Assembly: GCF_900103365.1 (NCBI RefSeq)
Contig: NZ_LT629703.1
Location: forward strand, 6,248,501-6,312,500
Source of the DNA: Afipia sp. GAS231
Lineage (GTDB): Bacteria > Pseudomonadota > Alphaproteobacteria > Rhizobiales > Xanthobacteraceae
Reading direction: 5' to 3'
Length of the DNA: 64,000 nucleotides
Within the stretch, counting starts at the first letter, position 1. Each line of letters begins with the position of its first letter. This document shows, one piece after another, positions 17,485 to 26,901 of the stretch. The notes below the pieces were generated by a model that was given only the letters and a program-made list of their open reading frames with translations, had not been told where the DNA came from and did not search any database. Both the position numbers and the translations under genes were made by a program.

Positions 17485-19188
17485 ATGTCGTTTGCAGTGA
17501 AACATTGGCCGAAGCTGACGGTTGGCCGGAAGATTTATGCCCTTATCAGCCTCAGCTTCGTCGGCCTGCTTGGCATCGCAGTACTCGACTCGCGCGAACT
17601 GGCATCTAGCCTCAACCAGCAAAAGCAGATCGAACTGAAGCACCTCGGCGAGCTGGCGCTCGGCATCGTCAAGGAAGAGCATGCCGCCGCGCAGAAGGGT
17701 GAGATTGCCCCGGCCGACGCGCAGAAGCGGGCGATGGCCCGGCTCGCGGCGCTGCGATATGGCAGCAACGATTATTTCTGGATCAACGACATGCTTCCGC
17801 GCATGGTCATGCATCCGATCAAGCCGGAAATGGTCGGCAACGACCTCTCGAACTACAAGGATCCGAACGGCAAGTTCCTGTTCGTCGATTTCGTCGAGAC
17901 CGTCAAAAAAGACGGCGCCGGCTTTGTCCCCTATGAGTGGCCCAAGCCGGGTTTCGACAAGCCGCAGCCGAAACTGTCCTATGTGGTCGGCTTTGCGCCC
18001 TGGAACTGGGTGATCGGCACCGGTGTCTACATCGACGACCTCAAGGCGCAGACCTGGGTTTCGACCCAGCGTTCCCTGATCTTCGCCGGATTGATCCTGC
18101 TGTTCACGCTCGCGGTCTCGATCTTCGTCGCCAGGCGCATCACGGCGCCGCTGCAGCGCATGACCGTGACGATGAACGACCTCGCGAGCGGCAACCTCGA
18201 CGTTGAAGTGCCGGGTGTGGGACGCAGTGACGAAGTCGGCGAGATGGCCAAGGCGGTCGAGGTGTTCAAGAGCAATGCCATTGCCCGTCAGGCTCTCGAG
18301 GGCGAGCAGCGGGAGGCGGAGACCCGCGTCGTCGCGGGCCGCAAGGCGGACATGAACAGGATGGCCGATGATTTCGAGGCCGCGGTAGGCCAGATCGTCG
18401 AAGCGGTGTCGTCGGCATCGACCCAGCTCGAACTCTCCGCCGGTACGCTCACCTCGACGGCGGAACGCGCCGAGGAACTCGCGACCACCGTTGCGGCGGC
18501 CTCCGAGGAAGCCTCGACCAACGTGCAGTCGGTGGCCTCGGCGACCGAGGAGATGTCGTCTTCCGTCAACGAGATCAGCCGTCAGGTGCAGCAATCGGCG
18601 CGGATGGCCAATGAAGCTGTCGACCAGGCCCGCACCACCAACGATCGTGTGAGCGAACTCTCGAAGGCCGCCAGCCGCATCGGCGACGTCGTCGAGTTGA
18701 TCAACACCATCGCCGGCCAGACCAACCTCTTGGCGCTCAACGCCACCATCGAGGCCGCGCGCGCGGGCGAAGCCGGCCGCGGTTTTGCCGTCGTCGCGTC
18801 GGAAGTGAAGGCGTTGGCCGAACAGACCGCGAAAGCCACCGGTGAGATCGGCCAGCAGATTTCAGGCATCCAGGCCGCGACCCAGCAATCGGTTGACGCG
18901 ATCAGGGAGATCAGCGGCACCATCGAGAGGCTGTCGGAAATATCCTCGACCATTGCCGCCGCTGTGGAAGAGCAGGGGGCGGCGACGCAGGAGATTTCTC
19001 GCAACGTGCAGCAGGCAGCCCAGGGCACCCAGCAGGTCTCCTCCAACATTGCCGACGTACAGCGCGGCGCCACCGAGACCGGCTCGGCGTCCACGCAGGT
19101 GCTCTCTGCGGCCCAATCGCTGTCCGGCGATAGCAACCGCCTCAAGCTCGAGGTCGGCAAGTTCCTGAATTCGGTCCGGGCGGCCTGA
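17485..19188 (+). CDS. Methyl-accepting chemotaxis protein with single Cache sensor domain
   Basis: A 567-residue chemoreceptor. Helix 1 is at about 14-34 and a single Cache_2-type sensor at about 40-185. The sensor shows the usual landmarks [29 protein letters not shown] and [15 protein letters not shown]. Helix 2 is near 196-218, then HAMP and the signalling domain with [20 protein letters not shown]. An in-frame GTG lies at 17440, but the ATG at 17485 has GGAG upstream and gives a normal N-terminus. sCache_2 sensors often bind small carboxylic acids; the ligand here is unknown. Confidence 0.93.
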   Translation: MSFAVKHWPKLTVGRKIYALISLSFVGLLGIAVLDSRELASSLNQQKQIELKHLGELALGIVKEEHAAAQKGEIAPADAQKRAMARLAALRYGSNDYFWINDMLPRMVMHPIKPEMVGNDLSNYKDPNGKFLFVDFVETVKKDGAGFVPYEWPKPGFDKPQPKLSYVVGFAPWNWVIGTGVYIDDLKAQTWVSTQRSLIFAGLILLFTLAVSIFVARRITAPLQRMTVTMNDLASGNLDVEVPGVGRSDEVGEMAKAVEVFKSNAIARQALEGEQREAETRVVAGRKADMNRMADDFEAAVGQIVEAVSSASTQLELSAGTLTSTAERAEELATTVAAASEEASTNVQSVASATEEMSSSVNEISRQVQQSARMANEAVDQARTTNDRVSELSKAASRIGDVVELINTIAGQTNLLALNATIEAARAGEAGRGFAVVASEVKALAEQTAKATGEIGQQISGIQAATQQSVDAIREISGTIERLSEISSTIAAAVEEQGAATQEISRNVQQAAQGTQQVSSNIADVQRGATETGSASTQVLSAAQSLSGDSNRLKLEVGKFLNSVRAA

Positions 19189-19208
19189 TACGCGGCGGAC
19201 GCCGATCC

Positions 19209-19240
19209 AAAGCCCGGTCGTCACGGACGGCCGGGCTTTC
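19209..19240 (+). terminator. Rho-independent terminator after fourth chemoreceptor gene
   Basis: AAAGCCCGG at 19209-19217 pairs perfectly with CCGGGCTTT at 19231-19239. It lies 20 bases after the stop codon and closes the chemoreceptor block before the RND genes. Confidence 0.78.
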
Positions 19241-19407
19241 GTTTGCCCGGAGCTGGCCCGCCCCGAGGCAGCTATGCCAGGGAAGTGAAGGGCACCTGCG
19301 CCGCCTGCTCTTGGCCTGTGGGCCGGGTTTCGGCTAAATCAGGCCGAACGAATTGGCCCCGCAGCGCCGATTCCTGTCCTGCGGCGGGCTCCGGGAACAC
19401 TTCTTCT

Positions 19408-22400
19408 ATGATCGCACTGGTACGTATTGCGCTGAGCCGGCCCTATACCTTTGTCGTGCTGGCGCTGCTGCTCCTGATCATCGGCCCGCTGGCCGCGTTG
19501 CGTACGCCCACCGACATTTTTCCGGACATCCGGATCCCCGTGATCGGGGTGGTCTGGCAGTATACCGGCCTGCCGCCGGACCAGATGTCGGGACGCATTA
19601 CCACGCCGTTCCAGCGCGCGCTGACCACCACCGTCAACGACATCGAGCATATCGTCGCCAATTCCTATAACGGCTTCGGCATCATCAAGATCTTCTTCCA
19701 GCCGAATGTCGATATCCGCACCGCCAACGCCCAGGTGACGGCGATCTCGCAGACCCTGATCAAGCAGATGCCGCCCGGCGCGACGCCACCGCTGATTTTG
19801 AACTACAGCGCGTCCACGGTGCCGATCATCCAGGTCGCGCTGTCGGGCGAGGGCCTCACCGAACAGAACCTCGCCGACATCGGCATCAACCAGTTGCGCA
19901 CGCCGCTGGTCACGGTGCCCGGCGCCGCCATTCCCTATCCGTTCGGCGGCAAGCAGCGCCAGGTCCAGATCGATCTCGATTCGACCGCACTGCAGGCCCG
20001 CGGCCTGTCCGGGCAGGATGTCGCCAACGCGCTGGCGGCGCAGAACCTGATCACGCCGGTCGGAACCCAAAAGATCGGCCAGTTCGAATACACCATTCAG
20101 CTCAACAACTCGCCGCTGAAGATGGAAGACCTCGGCGGATTGCCGATCAAGGCCGTCAACGGCGCCATGGTCTATGTCCGTGACGCTGCCACCGTGCGCG
20201 ACGGCAATCCGCCGCAGACCAATATCGTGCATGTCGACGGCAACCGTTCGGTGCTGATGATGGTGCTGAAGGCGGGCGCGACCTCGACGCTCGATATCAT
20301 CGCCGGCATCAAGCAGAAGGTGATCGACGTCAAGGACTCGCTGCCCGACGCGCTGAAAATCGGCTTCATCGGCGACCAGTCGGTATTCGTTCGCGGCGCC
20401 ATCGAGGGCGTCGCCACCGAAGGCGTTATCGCAGCACTTCTGACCAGCGTGATGATCCTGCTGTTTCTCGGCAGCTGGCGCTCCACCGTCATCATCGCGG
20501 TCTCGATCCCGCTGTCGGTGCTGGGCGCGATCATCCTGCTGTCGGCGATCGGCGAGACCCTCAACATCATGACGCTCGGCGGGCTGGCGCTCGCGGTCGG
20601 CATTCTCGTCGACGACGCCACCGTCACCATCGAGAACATCAACTACCATCTGGAGCAGGGCAAGCCGGTCGAGCAGTCGATCATGGACGGCGCCAACCAG
20701 ATCGTGACGCCGGCTTTCGTCTCGCTGTTGTGCATCTGCATCGTATTCGTGCCGATGTTCTTCCTGACCGGCGTGGCGCGCTTCCTGTTCGTGCCGATGG
20801 CCGAAGCCGTGATGTTTGCGATGATCTGGTCGTTCATCCTGTCGCGCACGCTGGTGCCGACGATGGCGAAATATCTGTTGCAGCCGCATGTGCATCATGA
20901 GGGCGGACCGCCGCCGACGCGCAATCCGCTGCTGCGTTTTCAGCGCGGCTTCGAGGCCCGCTTCGAGCGGATCCGCGCCGGTTACCATGATATTCTGTCG
21001 ATGGCGCTTTCGCGGCGGCCGCTGTTCGTGACCGGCTTTCTTACCGTGGTCGCGCTGTCGTTCCTGCTGGTGCCGTTTCTCGGCCGCAACTTCTTTCCCG
21101 CGGTCGATGCCGGCAACATCCTGATGCACGTCCGCACCCAGGTCGGCACCCGCGTCGAGGAAACCGCCAACCAGCTCGCCGACGTGCAGAAGGCGATCCG
21201 CAAGATCATTCCGCCCGGTGAGATCGAAACCCTCGCCGACAATATCGGCATGCCGATATCGGGCATCAACATGACCTACAACAACACCGGCGTGATCGGC
21301 CCGCAGGATGCCGACGTCCAGGTCAAGCTCCGGGAAGGCCACAAGCCGACGGCGGACTATGTCCAGGTGCTGCGCGAGCAGTTGCCCCGGCTGTTTCCAG
21401 GTTTGAGCTTTTCGTTCCTGCCGGCCGACATCGTCAGCCAAATCCTGAATTTCGGCGCGCCGGCGCCAATCGACCTGCAGGTCCGCGGCGCCAACGTCGA
21501 AGCGAATTTCGCCTACGCCAACAAATTGCTGAGCCGGATCCGCAAAATTCCCGGTATCGCGGACGCGCGGATCCAGCAGTCGCCCAACAACCCGACCTTC
21601 AACATCGACGTCGACCGGACGCGCGCGCAATATGTCGGACTGACCGAACGCGACGTCACCAACAGCCTCGTCGTCAACCTCGCCGGCAGTTCGCAGGTCG
21701 CGCCGACCTACTACCTCAACCCGGACAACGGCGTTTCCTATTCGATCGTGATGCAGACGCCGCAATACCAGATCGACTCGCTGAGCGCGCTGCAGGCGCT
21801 GCCGATCACGGCGACCGGCAACCCGCAATCGCCGATCCTTGGCGGCATCGCCGACGTCAAGCGCGCGACCTCGAGCGCCGTGGTCTCGCAATACGACATC
21901 CAGTCGATGGTGCAGATCTACGCCACCCCGCAGGGCCGCGACCTCGGCGCGGTCGCCGCCGACGTCAGGGCGCTGATGGCGGATACGGCCAAGGACGTGC
22001 CGAAGGGCTCGTCGGTAGTGCTGCTCGGCCAGGTGCAGACCATGAACAGCGCATTCTCCGGCCTGCTGTTCGGGCTGTTGGCCGCGGTGGTGCTGATCTA
22101 TTTCCTGATCGTGGTGAACTTCCAGTCCTGGTCCGACCCGTTCGTGATCATCACCGCGTTGCCGGCCGCGCTCGCCGGGATCGTCTGGATGTTGTTCACC
22201 ACCCAGACCACGCTGTCGGTGCCGGCGCTGACCGGCGCCATCATGTGCATGGGTGTGGCGACCGCCAACAGCGTGCTGGTGATCAGCTTCGCCCGCGAGC
22301 GTTATGAAGAGCTCGGCGATCCCATCGCTGCAGCGCTGGAGGCCGGTTTCGTCCGCTTCCGGCCGGTGCTGATGACGGCGCTGGCGATGATCATCGGCAT

Positions 22401-22590
22401 GGCGCCGATGGCGCTGGGCCTCGGCGAGGGCGGCGAGCAGAACGCCCCGCTCGGACGCGCCGTGATCGGCGGATTGATCTTCGCGACGATCGCGACCCTG
22501 ATGTTTGTTCCCGTGGTATTTAGTATGGTACACAAGAAGCAAGGCGCCAAAGCCGCCGCCTCATCGGAGATTCCGCATGCCGCCCACTGA
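19408..22590 (+). CDS. RND-family efflux transporter permease subunit (AcrB/HAE1 type)
   Basis: A 1060-residue inner-membrane RND pump. It begins MIALVRIALSRPYTFVVLALLLLI (first helix), has periplasmic porter segments, and carries adjacent acidic residues in helix 4 (AVGILVDDATVTIENI, residues 402-403) used for proton transfer. The second half repeats the pattern (about 12 helices). The frame is open from 19243, but the ATG at 19408 gives the classic N-terminus. The adaptor gene overlaps its end by 14 bases. Order permease-adaptor is the reverse of acrA-acrB, and no outer-membrane factor gene is near. Substrates are probably drugs, solvents or metabolites. Confidence 0.92.
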   Translation: MIALVRIALSRPYTFVVLALLLLIIGPLAALRTPTDIFPDIRIPVIGVVWQYTGLPPDQMSGRITTPFQRALTTTVNDIEHIVANSYNGFGIIKIFFQPNVDIRTANAQVTAISQTLIKQMPPGATPPLILNYSASTVPIIQVALSGEGLTEQNLADIGINQLRTPLVTVPGAAIPYPFGGKQRQVQIDLDSTALQARGLSGQDVANALAAQNLITPVGTQKIGQFEYTIQLNNSPLKMEDLGGLPIKAVNGAMVYVRDAATVRDGNPPQTNIVHVDGNRSVLMMVLKAGATSTLDIIAGIKQKVIDVKDSLPDALKIGFIGDQSVFVRGAIEGVATEGVIAALLTSVMILLFLGSWRSTVIIAVSIPLSVLGAIILLSAIGETLNIMTLGGLALAVGILVDDATVTIENINYHLEQGKPVEQSIMDGANQIVTPAFVSLLCICIVFVPMFFLTGVARFLFVPMAEAVMFAMIWSFILSRTLVPTMAKYLLQPHVHHEGGPPPTRNPLLRFQRGFEARFERIRAGYHDILSMALSRRPLFVTGFLTVVALSFLLVPFLGRNFFPAVDAGNILMHVRTQVGTRVEETANQLADVQKAIRKIIPPGEIETLADNIGMPISGINMTYNNTGVIGPQDADVQVKLREGHKPTADYVQVLREQLPRLFPGLSFSFLPADIVSQILNFGAPAPIDLQVRGANVEANFAYANKLLSRIRKIPGIADARIQQSPNNPTFNIDVDRTRAQYVGLTERDVTNSLVVNLAGSSQVAPTYYLNPDNGVSYSIVMQTPQYQIDSLSALQALPITATGNPQSPILGGIADVKRATSSAVVSQYDIQSMVQIYATPQGRDLGAVAADVRALMADTAKDVPKGSSVVLLGQVQTMNSAFSGLLFGLLAAVVLIYFLIVVNFQSWSDPFVIITALPAALAGIVWMLFTTQTTLSVPALTGAIMCMGVATANSVLVISFARERYEELGDPIAAALEAGFVRFRPVLMTALAMIIGMAPMALGLGEGGEQNAPLGRAVIGGLIFATIATLMFVPVVFSMVHKKQGAKAAASSEIPHAAH

Positions 22591-23776
22591 ACAGCGCCCG
22601 CCGGTCTCGCACCGGAAACTGGGCATATTCGGCGTGGTGGCGGTGGTCGGGGCCGGGCTGATCGTCGCCACCGGTATCCGGGCGCGCGAGGATTCGAGTT
22701 CCAAGCTGAAGGAATGGACCGACAACCAGGCGGTTCCGACGGTCGCCGTGGCGCCGCCGAGCGGCCGGGCGCTCACTCCCACTCTCGATCTGCCGGGCCG
22801 GCTGGAGGCCTATTCGCGGGCGCCGATCCTGGCCCGCGTCTCTGGCTACCTGAAAAGCTGGAGCGCCGATATCGGCGCCCAGGTCAAGGCCGGCCAAGTG
22901 ATCGCCGAGATCGAGGCGCCGGACCTCGACCAGCAATTGCTGCAGGCCAGAGCCGATCTCGTCAGCCAGCAGTCGAGTGCGCGGCTGTCGGAAGCCACGC
23001 TGAACCGGCGCAAGACGCTGGTCGCCTCGAATTTCGTTTCGGCCCAGGAAATCGACGAGCGCACCGCCGACCTCGCCAACAAGCTGGCCGCCGTCAATTC
23101 CGGCCAGGCCAATGTCGAGCGGCTGGAAGCGCTCGCCGGTTACAAGAAGATCACGGTGCCGTTCGACGGCGTCGTCACCGCGCGCGACACCGACGTCGGC
23201 GCGCTGATCAATGCCGGCGGCGGTGCGGGACCGGCGATGTTCGTGGTGTCGGACATCACCAAGCTGCGCGTCTATGTCAACGTGCCGCAGAACTACGTGC
23301 CCGCGATCAAGATCGGCGCCAAGGCCGCGCTGACCATGCCGGAATACCCGAACCGGACCTTTGCGGCGACCGTCGAAGCTTCGTCGCAATCGGTCGATAT
23401 TTCCTCCGGCACCACGCGGATGCAGCTGGCGCTGGACAATTCGGCGGGCGAACTGATGCCGGGCGGTTACGCCAATGTGCGGCTCAACCTGCAGCGCGAC
23501 GCGGTGCCGCTGCACATTCCCTCCAGCGCGCTGATTTTCAACCAGAACGGCCTGCGGGTCGCGACCGTCGGTCCCGACGACAAGGTGTTGTTCAAGACCG
23601 TGACGATCGCCCGCGATCTCGGCAAGGAGATCGAACTGGCCTCGGGCGTCACCGTCGACGACCGCATCATCACCGCGCCGCCGGACGGCCTCGCCGACGG
23701 CGACCCGGTCCGCGTGGTTGGCCCCGGCGCCAAGGGAAAACCGACGGCCTCGGAAAAGCAGGACGTGAAGGGGTAG
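22577..23776 (+). CDS. RND efflux periplasmic adaptor (membrane-fusion protein) subunit
   Basis: A 399-residue HlyD/AcrA-type adaptor. A single N-terminal helix (GIFGVVAVVGAGLIVATGI) anchors it. The split lipoyl/barrel-sandwich region is seen at about 50-100 (LDLPGRLEAYSRAPILARVSGYL) and again near YKKITVPFDGVVTARDTDVG. A coiled-coil hairpin lies between (QLLQARADLVSQQSSARLSEATL). The ATG at 22577 overlaps the permease stop and has GGAGA upstream; an open frame from 22505 is only the out-of-phase end of the permease gene. It should link the pump to an outer-membrane channel encoded elsewhere. Confidence 0.92.
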   Translation: MPPTEQRPPVSHRKLGIFGVVAVVGAGLIVATGIRAREDSSSKLKEWTDNQAVPTVAVAPPSGRALTPTLDLPGRLEAYSRAPILARVSGYLKSWSADIGAQVKAGQVIAEIEAPDLDQQLLQARADLVSQQSSARLSEATLNRRKTLVASNFVSAQEIDERTADLANKLAAVNSGQANVERLEALAGYKKITVPFDGVVTARDTDVGALINAGGGAGPAMFVVSDITKLRVYVNVPQNYVPAIKIGAKAALTMPEYPNRTFAATVEASSQSVDISSGTTRMQLALDNSAGELMPGGYANVRLNLQRDAVPLHIPSSALIFNQNGLRVATVGPDDKVLFKTVTIARDLGKEIELASGVTVDDRIITAPPDGLADGDPVRVVGPGAKGKPTASEKQDVKG

Positions 23777-23797
23777 GGGCGCTGTTCTCTATCCCTC

Positions 23798-23915
23798 GTC
23801 ATGGCCGGGCAAAAGCGCGAAGCGCGTCTTCGCGCTAGATGACCCGGCCATCCACGGCTTACTTTCTTTCCATCGGGCTAAAGACGTTGATGGCCGGGTC
23901 AAGCCCGGCCATGAC
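23798..23915. repeat. Palindromic intergenic repeat, family E copy 1
   Basis: A 118-bp element that begins GTCATGGCCGGGC and ends GCCCGGCCATGAC, with an inner hairpin AAGCGCGAAGCGC / GCGTCTTCGCGCT. A second copy lies at 59487-59601. It sits between the convergent adaptor and thiolase-like genes. Confidence 0.85.
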
Positions 23916-23928
23916 GGTGAAACCTACT

Positions 23929-25443
23929 TCACCCCACCCGCCACTCCAGTACACCGTCCTCGGCCGTCATCACATGGCCCAGCGACCCCACCGGCGTGCG
24001 GTCCATGTTCAGCAAATGTGCCAACGTCGCGGCATCATTGGCGGGCACGCGCGCCAGCGCGCGGGCATTTTGCTCCGTGCGCAGCATCACCACGCCGTGC
24101 TCGACTTCGCCCTTGCCCTTGTAGATCACGGTAAAGCTCTCGGCCTTGCCCTTGCCCGCGGCCTCGGTGACGAATTCCGGCACCGCACCCTTGGCCCGGT
24201 CGGCCTCGGCCTGCACGCTGGTGTGCTGCGATAACGCTTGTTTCGGCGCCTCGCGCGACAGCACCACGCCGTGATGCTTGGTGACGAAGCCGCCCTGGCC
24301 GTAGAGCAGGCCGAGCTTGCCGCGCTCGCGCAAGCGCCGCACCATCGCGCAGGCGGCATGCGTCATGTAGGTGTTGAGCGGGGCGCCGAAGAACGTCAGC
24401 CCACCGGTCACGGTCGGCTGCACGTCGGGGCCGAGACCGAGTGTCCGCCGCGCCATCTTCGGCACGCAGGGAAAGCAGCTATACAATTCGATGGCGTCGA
24501 ATTTCTTGCCGTCTCCTTCGACCAGATCCATCACCGCCTTCAGCACCGCATTCTGCGGATGGCTTTCGTAGAACTGGTCGCGCAGCAGATAGTCGCGCGG
24601 CTCTTCCGCCGACGCGCCGCCCCAGACATAGACCAGGCGATCCTCGGGCACGCCGGCCGCGCGGGCTTTCGCCAGTGAGGTCAGCAGCACCGCGCCGCCC
24701 ATGTTGACGGTTGGATTGGCGACCATCAGCTTGGTGTAGGGCCACGCGATCAGGCGATTGTCCGGCGTCGCCGTCGTGATCTCATCCGGCGCCAGCGCTT
24801 TCTTCATCCACGAGTTCGGATTTTTTGACGCCACGTGCGAATAGGTCGACCACAGCGCGCCGGATTCCGCCAGCGCTTCGCGTGGAGTCTGGCCCCAATG
24901 CGCCGAGGTCGCGGACTCATAGAGCGGGTACACCGTAATGGGGCGGAACACGCCGAGCTTCACCGCCATCGGCTTCTGGAACACGGCGCCGCGCTTTGGC
25001 TCCTCGACGTCGCTGGCGAACGGTGTCCACGGCAGCGTGATGCCGCCGCGCTCGGCCTTGGTCGCGGTCGATTGCGCTTCGGCGCCGCAAACGGCAGCCA
25101 CGCTGCACTCGCCGCGCGCGATGCGCTTCGCTGCTTCGTGAATGTAGCGGATCGGGCTCTCGCCGCCGACCGGGCCGTAATAGTTATGCGCAGGGCTGAC
25201 GCCAAGCCGCGCCGCGAGCAATTTTTCGGGATCGCGGTAGCGCCAGCTCAGGAAATTGACGACGTCGAGCGAGCCGAGCTCGCCGATCAGCTTGGCGCCA
25301 CTGTCGGCTTCGGCGCGCCGCACCGCCTCTTCGAGCAACGTGAGCGGTTCGAGGCCGGCGGCGATATCCGCTGGCCGGTCGACGATTTCGCCGACGCCGA
25401 CGATGACGGGAATGCGGTCTTCGGGGAGGGAGTTGTTTGACAT
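23929..25443 (-). CDS. Thiolase-like protein type 1 (acetyl-CoA acetyltransferase family) with extra C-terminal domain
   Basis: A 504-residue thiolase-fold protein, about 100 residues longer than a standard thiolase. The body carries degenerate thiolase motifs: the nucleophile region reads VGGESPIRYIHEAA with no Cys at the usual place, the NEAF site reads IELYSCFPC, the GHP site reads FFGAPLNTYMTHAA, and the usual CxG near the end reads YGQGG. The final 100 residues resemble the added domain of mycobacterial TLP1 proteins (family knowledge). The ATG at 25443 is the natural start. It is probably CoA-linked, but classical thiolysis is doubtful. It may be co-transcribed with the nitronate monooxygenase gene upstream. 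Confidence 0.82.
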   Translation of the reverse strand: MSNNSLPEDRIPVIVGVGEIVDRPADIAAGLEPLTLLEEAVRRAEADSGAKLIGELGSLDVVNFLSWRYRDPEKLLAARLGVSPAHNYYGPVGGESPIRYIHEAAKRIARGECSVAAVCGAEAQSTATKAERGGITLPWTPFASDVEEPKRGAVFQKPMAVKLGVFRPITVYPLYESATSAHWGQTPREALAESGALWSTYSHVASKNPNSWMKKALAPDEITTATPDNRLIAWPYTKLMVANPTVNMGGAVLLTSLAKARAAGVPEDRLVYVWGGASAEEPRDYLLRDQFYESHPQNAVLKAVMDLVEGDGKKFDAIELYSCFPCVPKMARRTLGLGPDVQPTVTGGLTFFGAPLNTYMTHAACAMVRRLRERGKLGLLYGQGGFVTKHHGVVLSREAPKQALSQHTSVQAEADRAKGAVPEFVTEAAGKGKAESFTVIYKGKGEVEHGVVMLRTEQNARALARVPANDAATLAHLLNMDRTPVGSLGHVMTAEDGVLEWRVG

Positions 25444-25478
25444 TTTTTCTTGCTTTGCTTTCGGGTCATCTAATTCCG

Positions 25479-25579
25479 GTCATTCCGGGATGGTCCGAAG
25501 GACCAGACCCGGAATCTCGAGATTCTCAGATGCGCAATTGCGCATCGTAGTTCGATGCTTCGCATCGCCCCGGAATGAC
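25479..25579. repeat. Palindromic intergenic repeat, family B copy 1
   Basis: A 101-bp element with ends GTCATTCCGGG and CCCGGAATGAC; it contains ACCCGGAATCTCGAGATTCT. Two more copies are at 54762 and 61909. It lies between two minus-strand genes, so it would be transcribed as an internal hairpin if they form one operon. Confidence 0.87.
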
Positions 25580-25589
25580 GGGAAGGCCG

Positions 25590-26723
25590 TCACTCCTCCA
25601 TCAACGCGTTCATGTGCTCGACCGCCTCGATAAAATCTTCCTTGAATTCCTGCACCACCGCGCCCGCCGACTTCACGCTGTCGATCAGGCCGACGCCCTG
25701 GCCGACGAAATAACTGACGAGGTCGCGCGCCTGCGCATTGCCGGCGGCCGCCGCACGGTCGATCGAGTTGAAGGCGTCGCGGCTGATGATGCTTTGCAGC
25801 GGCATCGGCAGCGCGCCGGGGCTGTCGGGGCCGCGATCCCAGGCATCGGTCCACACCGAGCGCAACTGCCGCGCGGGCTTGCCGGTGCGGCCCTTGGAGC
25901 GAATGGCATCGCGGGAGGAGGCCGCGATCATTTTCTCGCGGAAGATCTCGGTGGTTTCGGATTCGACGGTCGCGAGCCATACCGAGCCGGTCCAGGCGCC
26001 GGCGGCGCCCATCGCCATGCAGGCCGCCATCTGGCGTCCTGTCATGATGCCGCCGGCGGCCAGCACCGGCACGTCGCGGATCGGTTTGATCGCCTTGATC
26101 ACCTCGGGCACCAGCACCATGGTCGAGACCTCGCCGCAATGGCCGCCGGCCTCGGTGCCCTGCACCACGAGAATATCGACGCCGGCCGCGACCTGGCGCA
26201 GCGCATGTTCCTTGGCGCCGACCAAAGCCGCGACCGGAACACCGTGCTTCCTGCCTTTGTCGATCATCGCCTTCGGCGGCACGCCCAGCGCATTGGCGAT
26301 CAGCTTGATCGGATGCTGGAATGAAACATCCAGCAGTTCCAGCGCGCGTTGCGCGTCGAACGGTTGCGGCTGGTTGTCGGCGACGTTGGCCGTCGTCAGT
26401 TCGATGCCGTATTTCTTCAGCAGGTTCCGGGTGAAGTCGCGATGCTGCGGCGAAATCCGCGCCTCCAGGCTCTTCCAGGTGACGTCCTTTTCGCCTGATG
26501 TCGAAATGTTTTCCGGGATCAGCACGTCGAGCCCGTAAGGCTTGCCGTCGCAGTGATCGTCGATCCATTTCAGTTCCTGCTCGAGCGATTCCGGGGAATG
26601 CGAGGTGGCGCCCAGCACGCCAAAGCCGCCAGCGCGGCTGACGGCCGCAACGACGTCGCGGCAGTGGCTGAAGGCGAACAGCGGGAACTCAATTCCCAGC
26701 ATGTCGCAGATCGGCGATTTCAT
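25590..26723 (-). CDS. Nitronate monooxygenase (2-nitropropane dioxygenase) family flavoprotein
   Basis: A 377-residue FMN TIM-barrel protein. It opens with the region MLGIEFPLFAFSHCRDVVAA and AGGFGVLGA. The phosphate-binding part is seen in VVQGTEAGGHCGE and PVLAAGGIMTGRQMAACMAMGA. The family oxidises alkyl nitronates or acts as an FMN-dependent reductase or dehydrogenase of unknown substrate. It is longer than the 332-residue paralogue at 40804. It lies upstream of the thiolase-like gene on the same strand, with a palindromic repeat between. The true substrate is unknown; many such genes sit in lipid or terpenoid catabolic regions. Confidence 0.87.
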   Translation of the reverse strand: MKSPICDMLGIEFPLFAFSHCRDVVAAVSRAGGFGVLGATSHSPESLEQELKWIDDHCDGKPYGLDVLIPENISTSGEKDVTWKSLEARISPQHRDFTRNLLKKYGIELTTANVADNQPQPFDAQRALELLDVSFQHPIKLIANALGVPPKAMIDKGRKHGVPVAALVGAKEHALRQVAAGVDILVVQGTEAGGHCGEVSTMVLVPEVIKAIKPIRDVPVLAAGGIMTGRQMAACMAMGAAGAWTGSVWLATVESETTEIFREKMIAASSRDAIRSKGRTGKPARQLRSVWTDAWDRGPDSPGALPMPLQSIISRDAFNSIDRAAAAGNAQARDLVSYFVGQGVGLIDSVKSAGAVVQEFKEDFIEAVEHMNALMEE

Positions 26724-26901
26724 GGCGGTATCACTCCCTGTGGCGGCCGTTGGCAGCCGCTCATTTTGGTTTTGATATGCGGTGTTGGTCCGACGCTAGC
26801 CCATCGGGGCTACGAAAGCCAAGCGGGTTTCCCGGCAGGTATTTCTACGCATTCCATCTCGCAAAATATCAGCGCGCGGAAGGGTGGAGCGGCCGACGCT
26901 G

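Noticed and set aside
19339..22542. A 1067-residue minus-strand frame across the RND permease gene
   Set aside because: Composition is dominated by Arg, Asp and His, with no domain; it is the antisense shadow of a well-conserved transporter.
26724..26901. A small gene between the nitronate monooxygenase and the metalloprotease-like gene
   Set aside because: Short frames here have no ribosome site or conserved look; the gap is likely just a promoter and a gene end.
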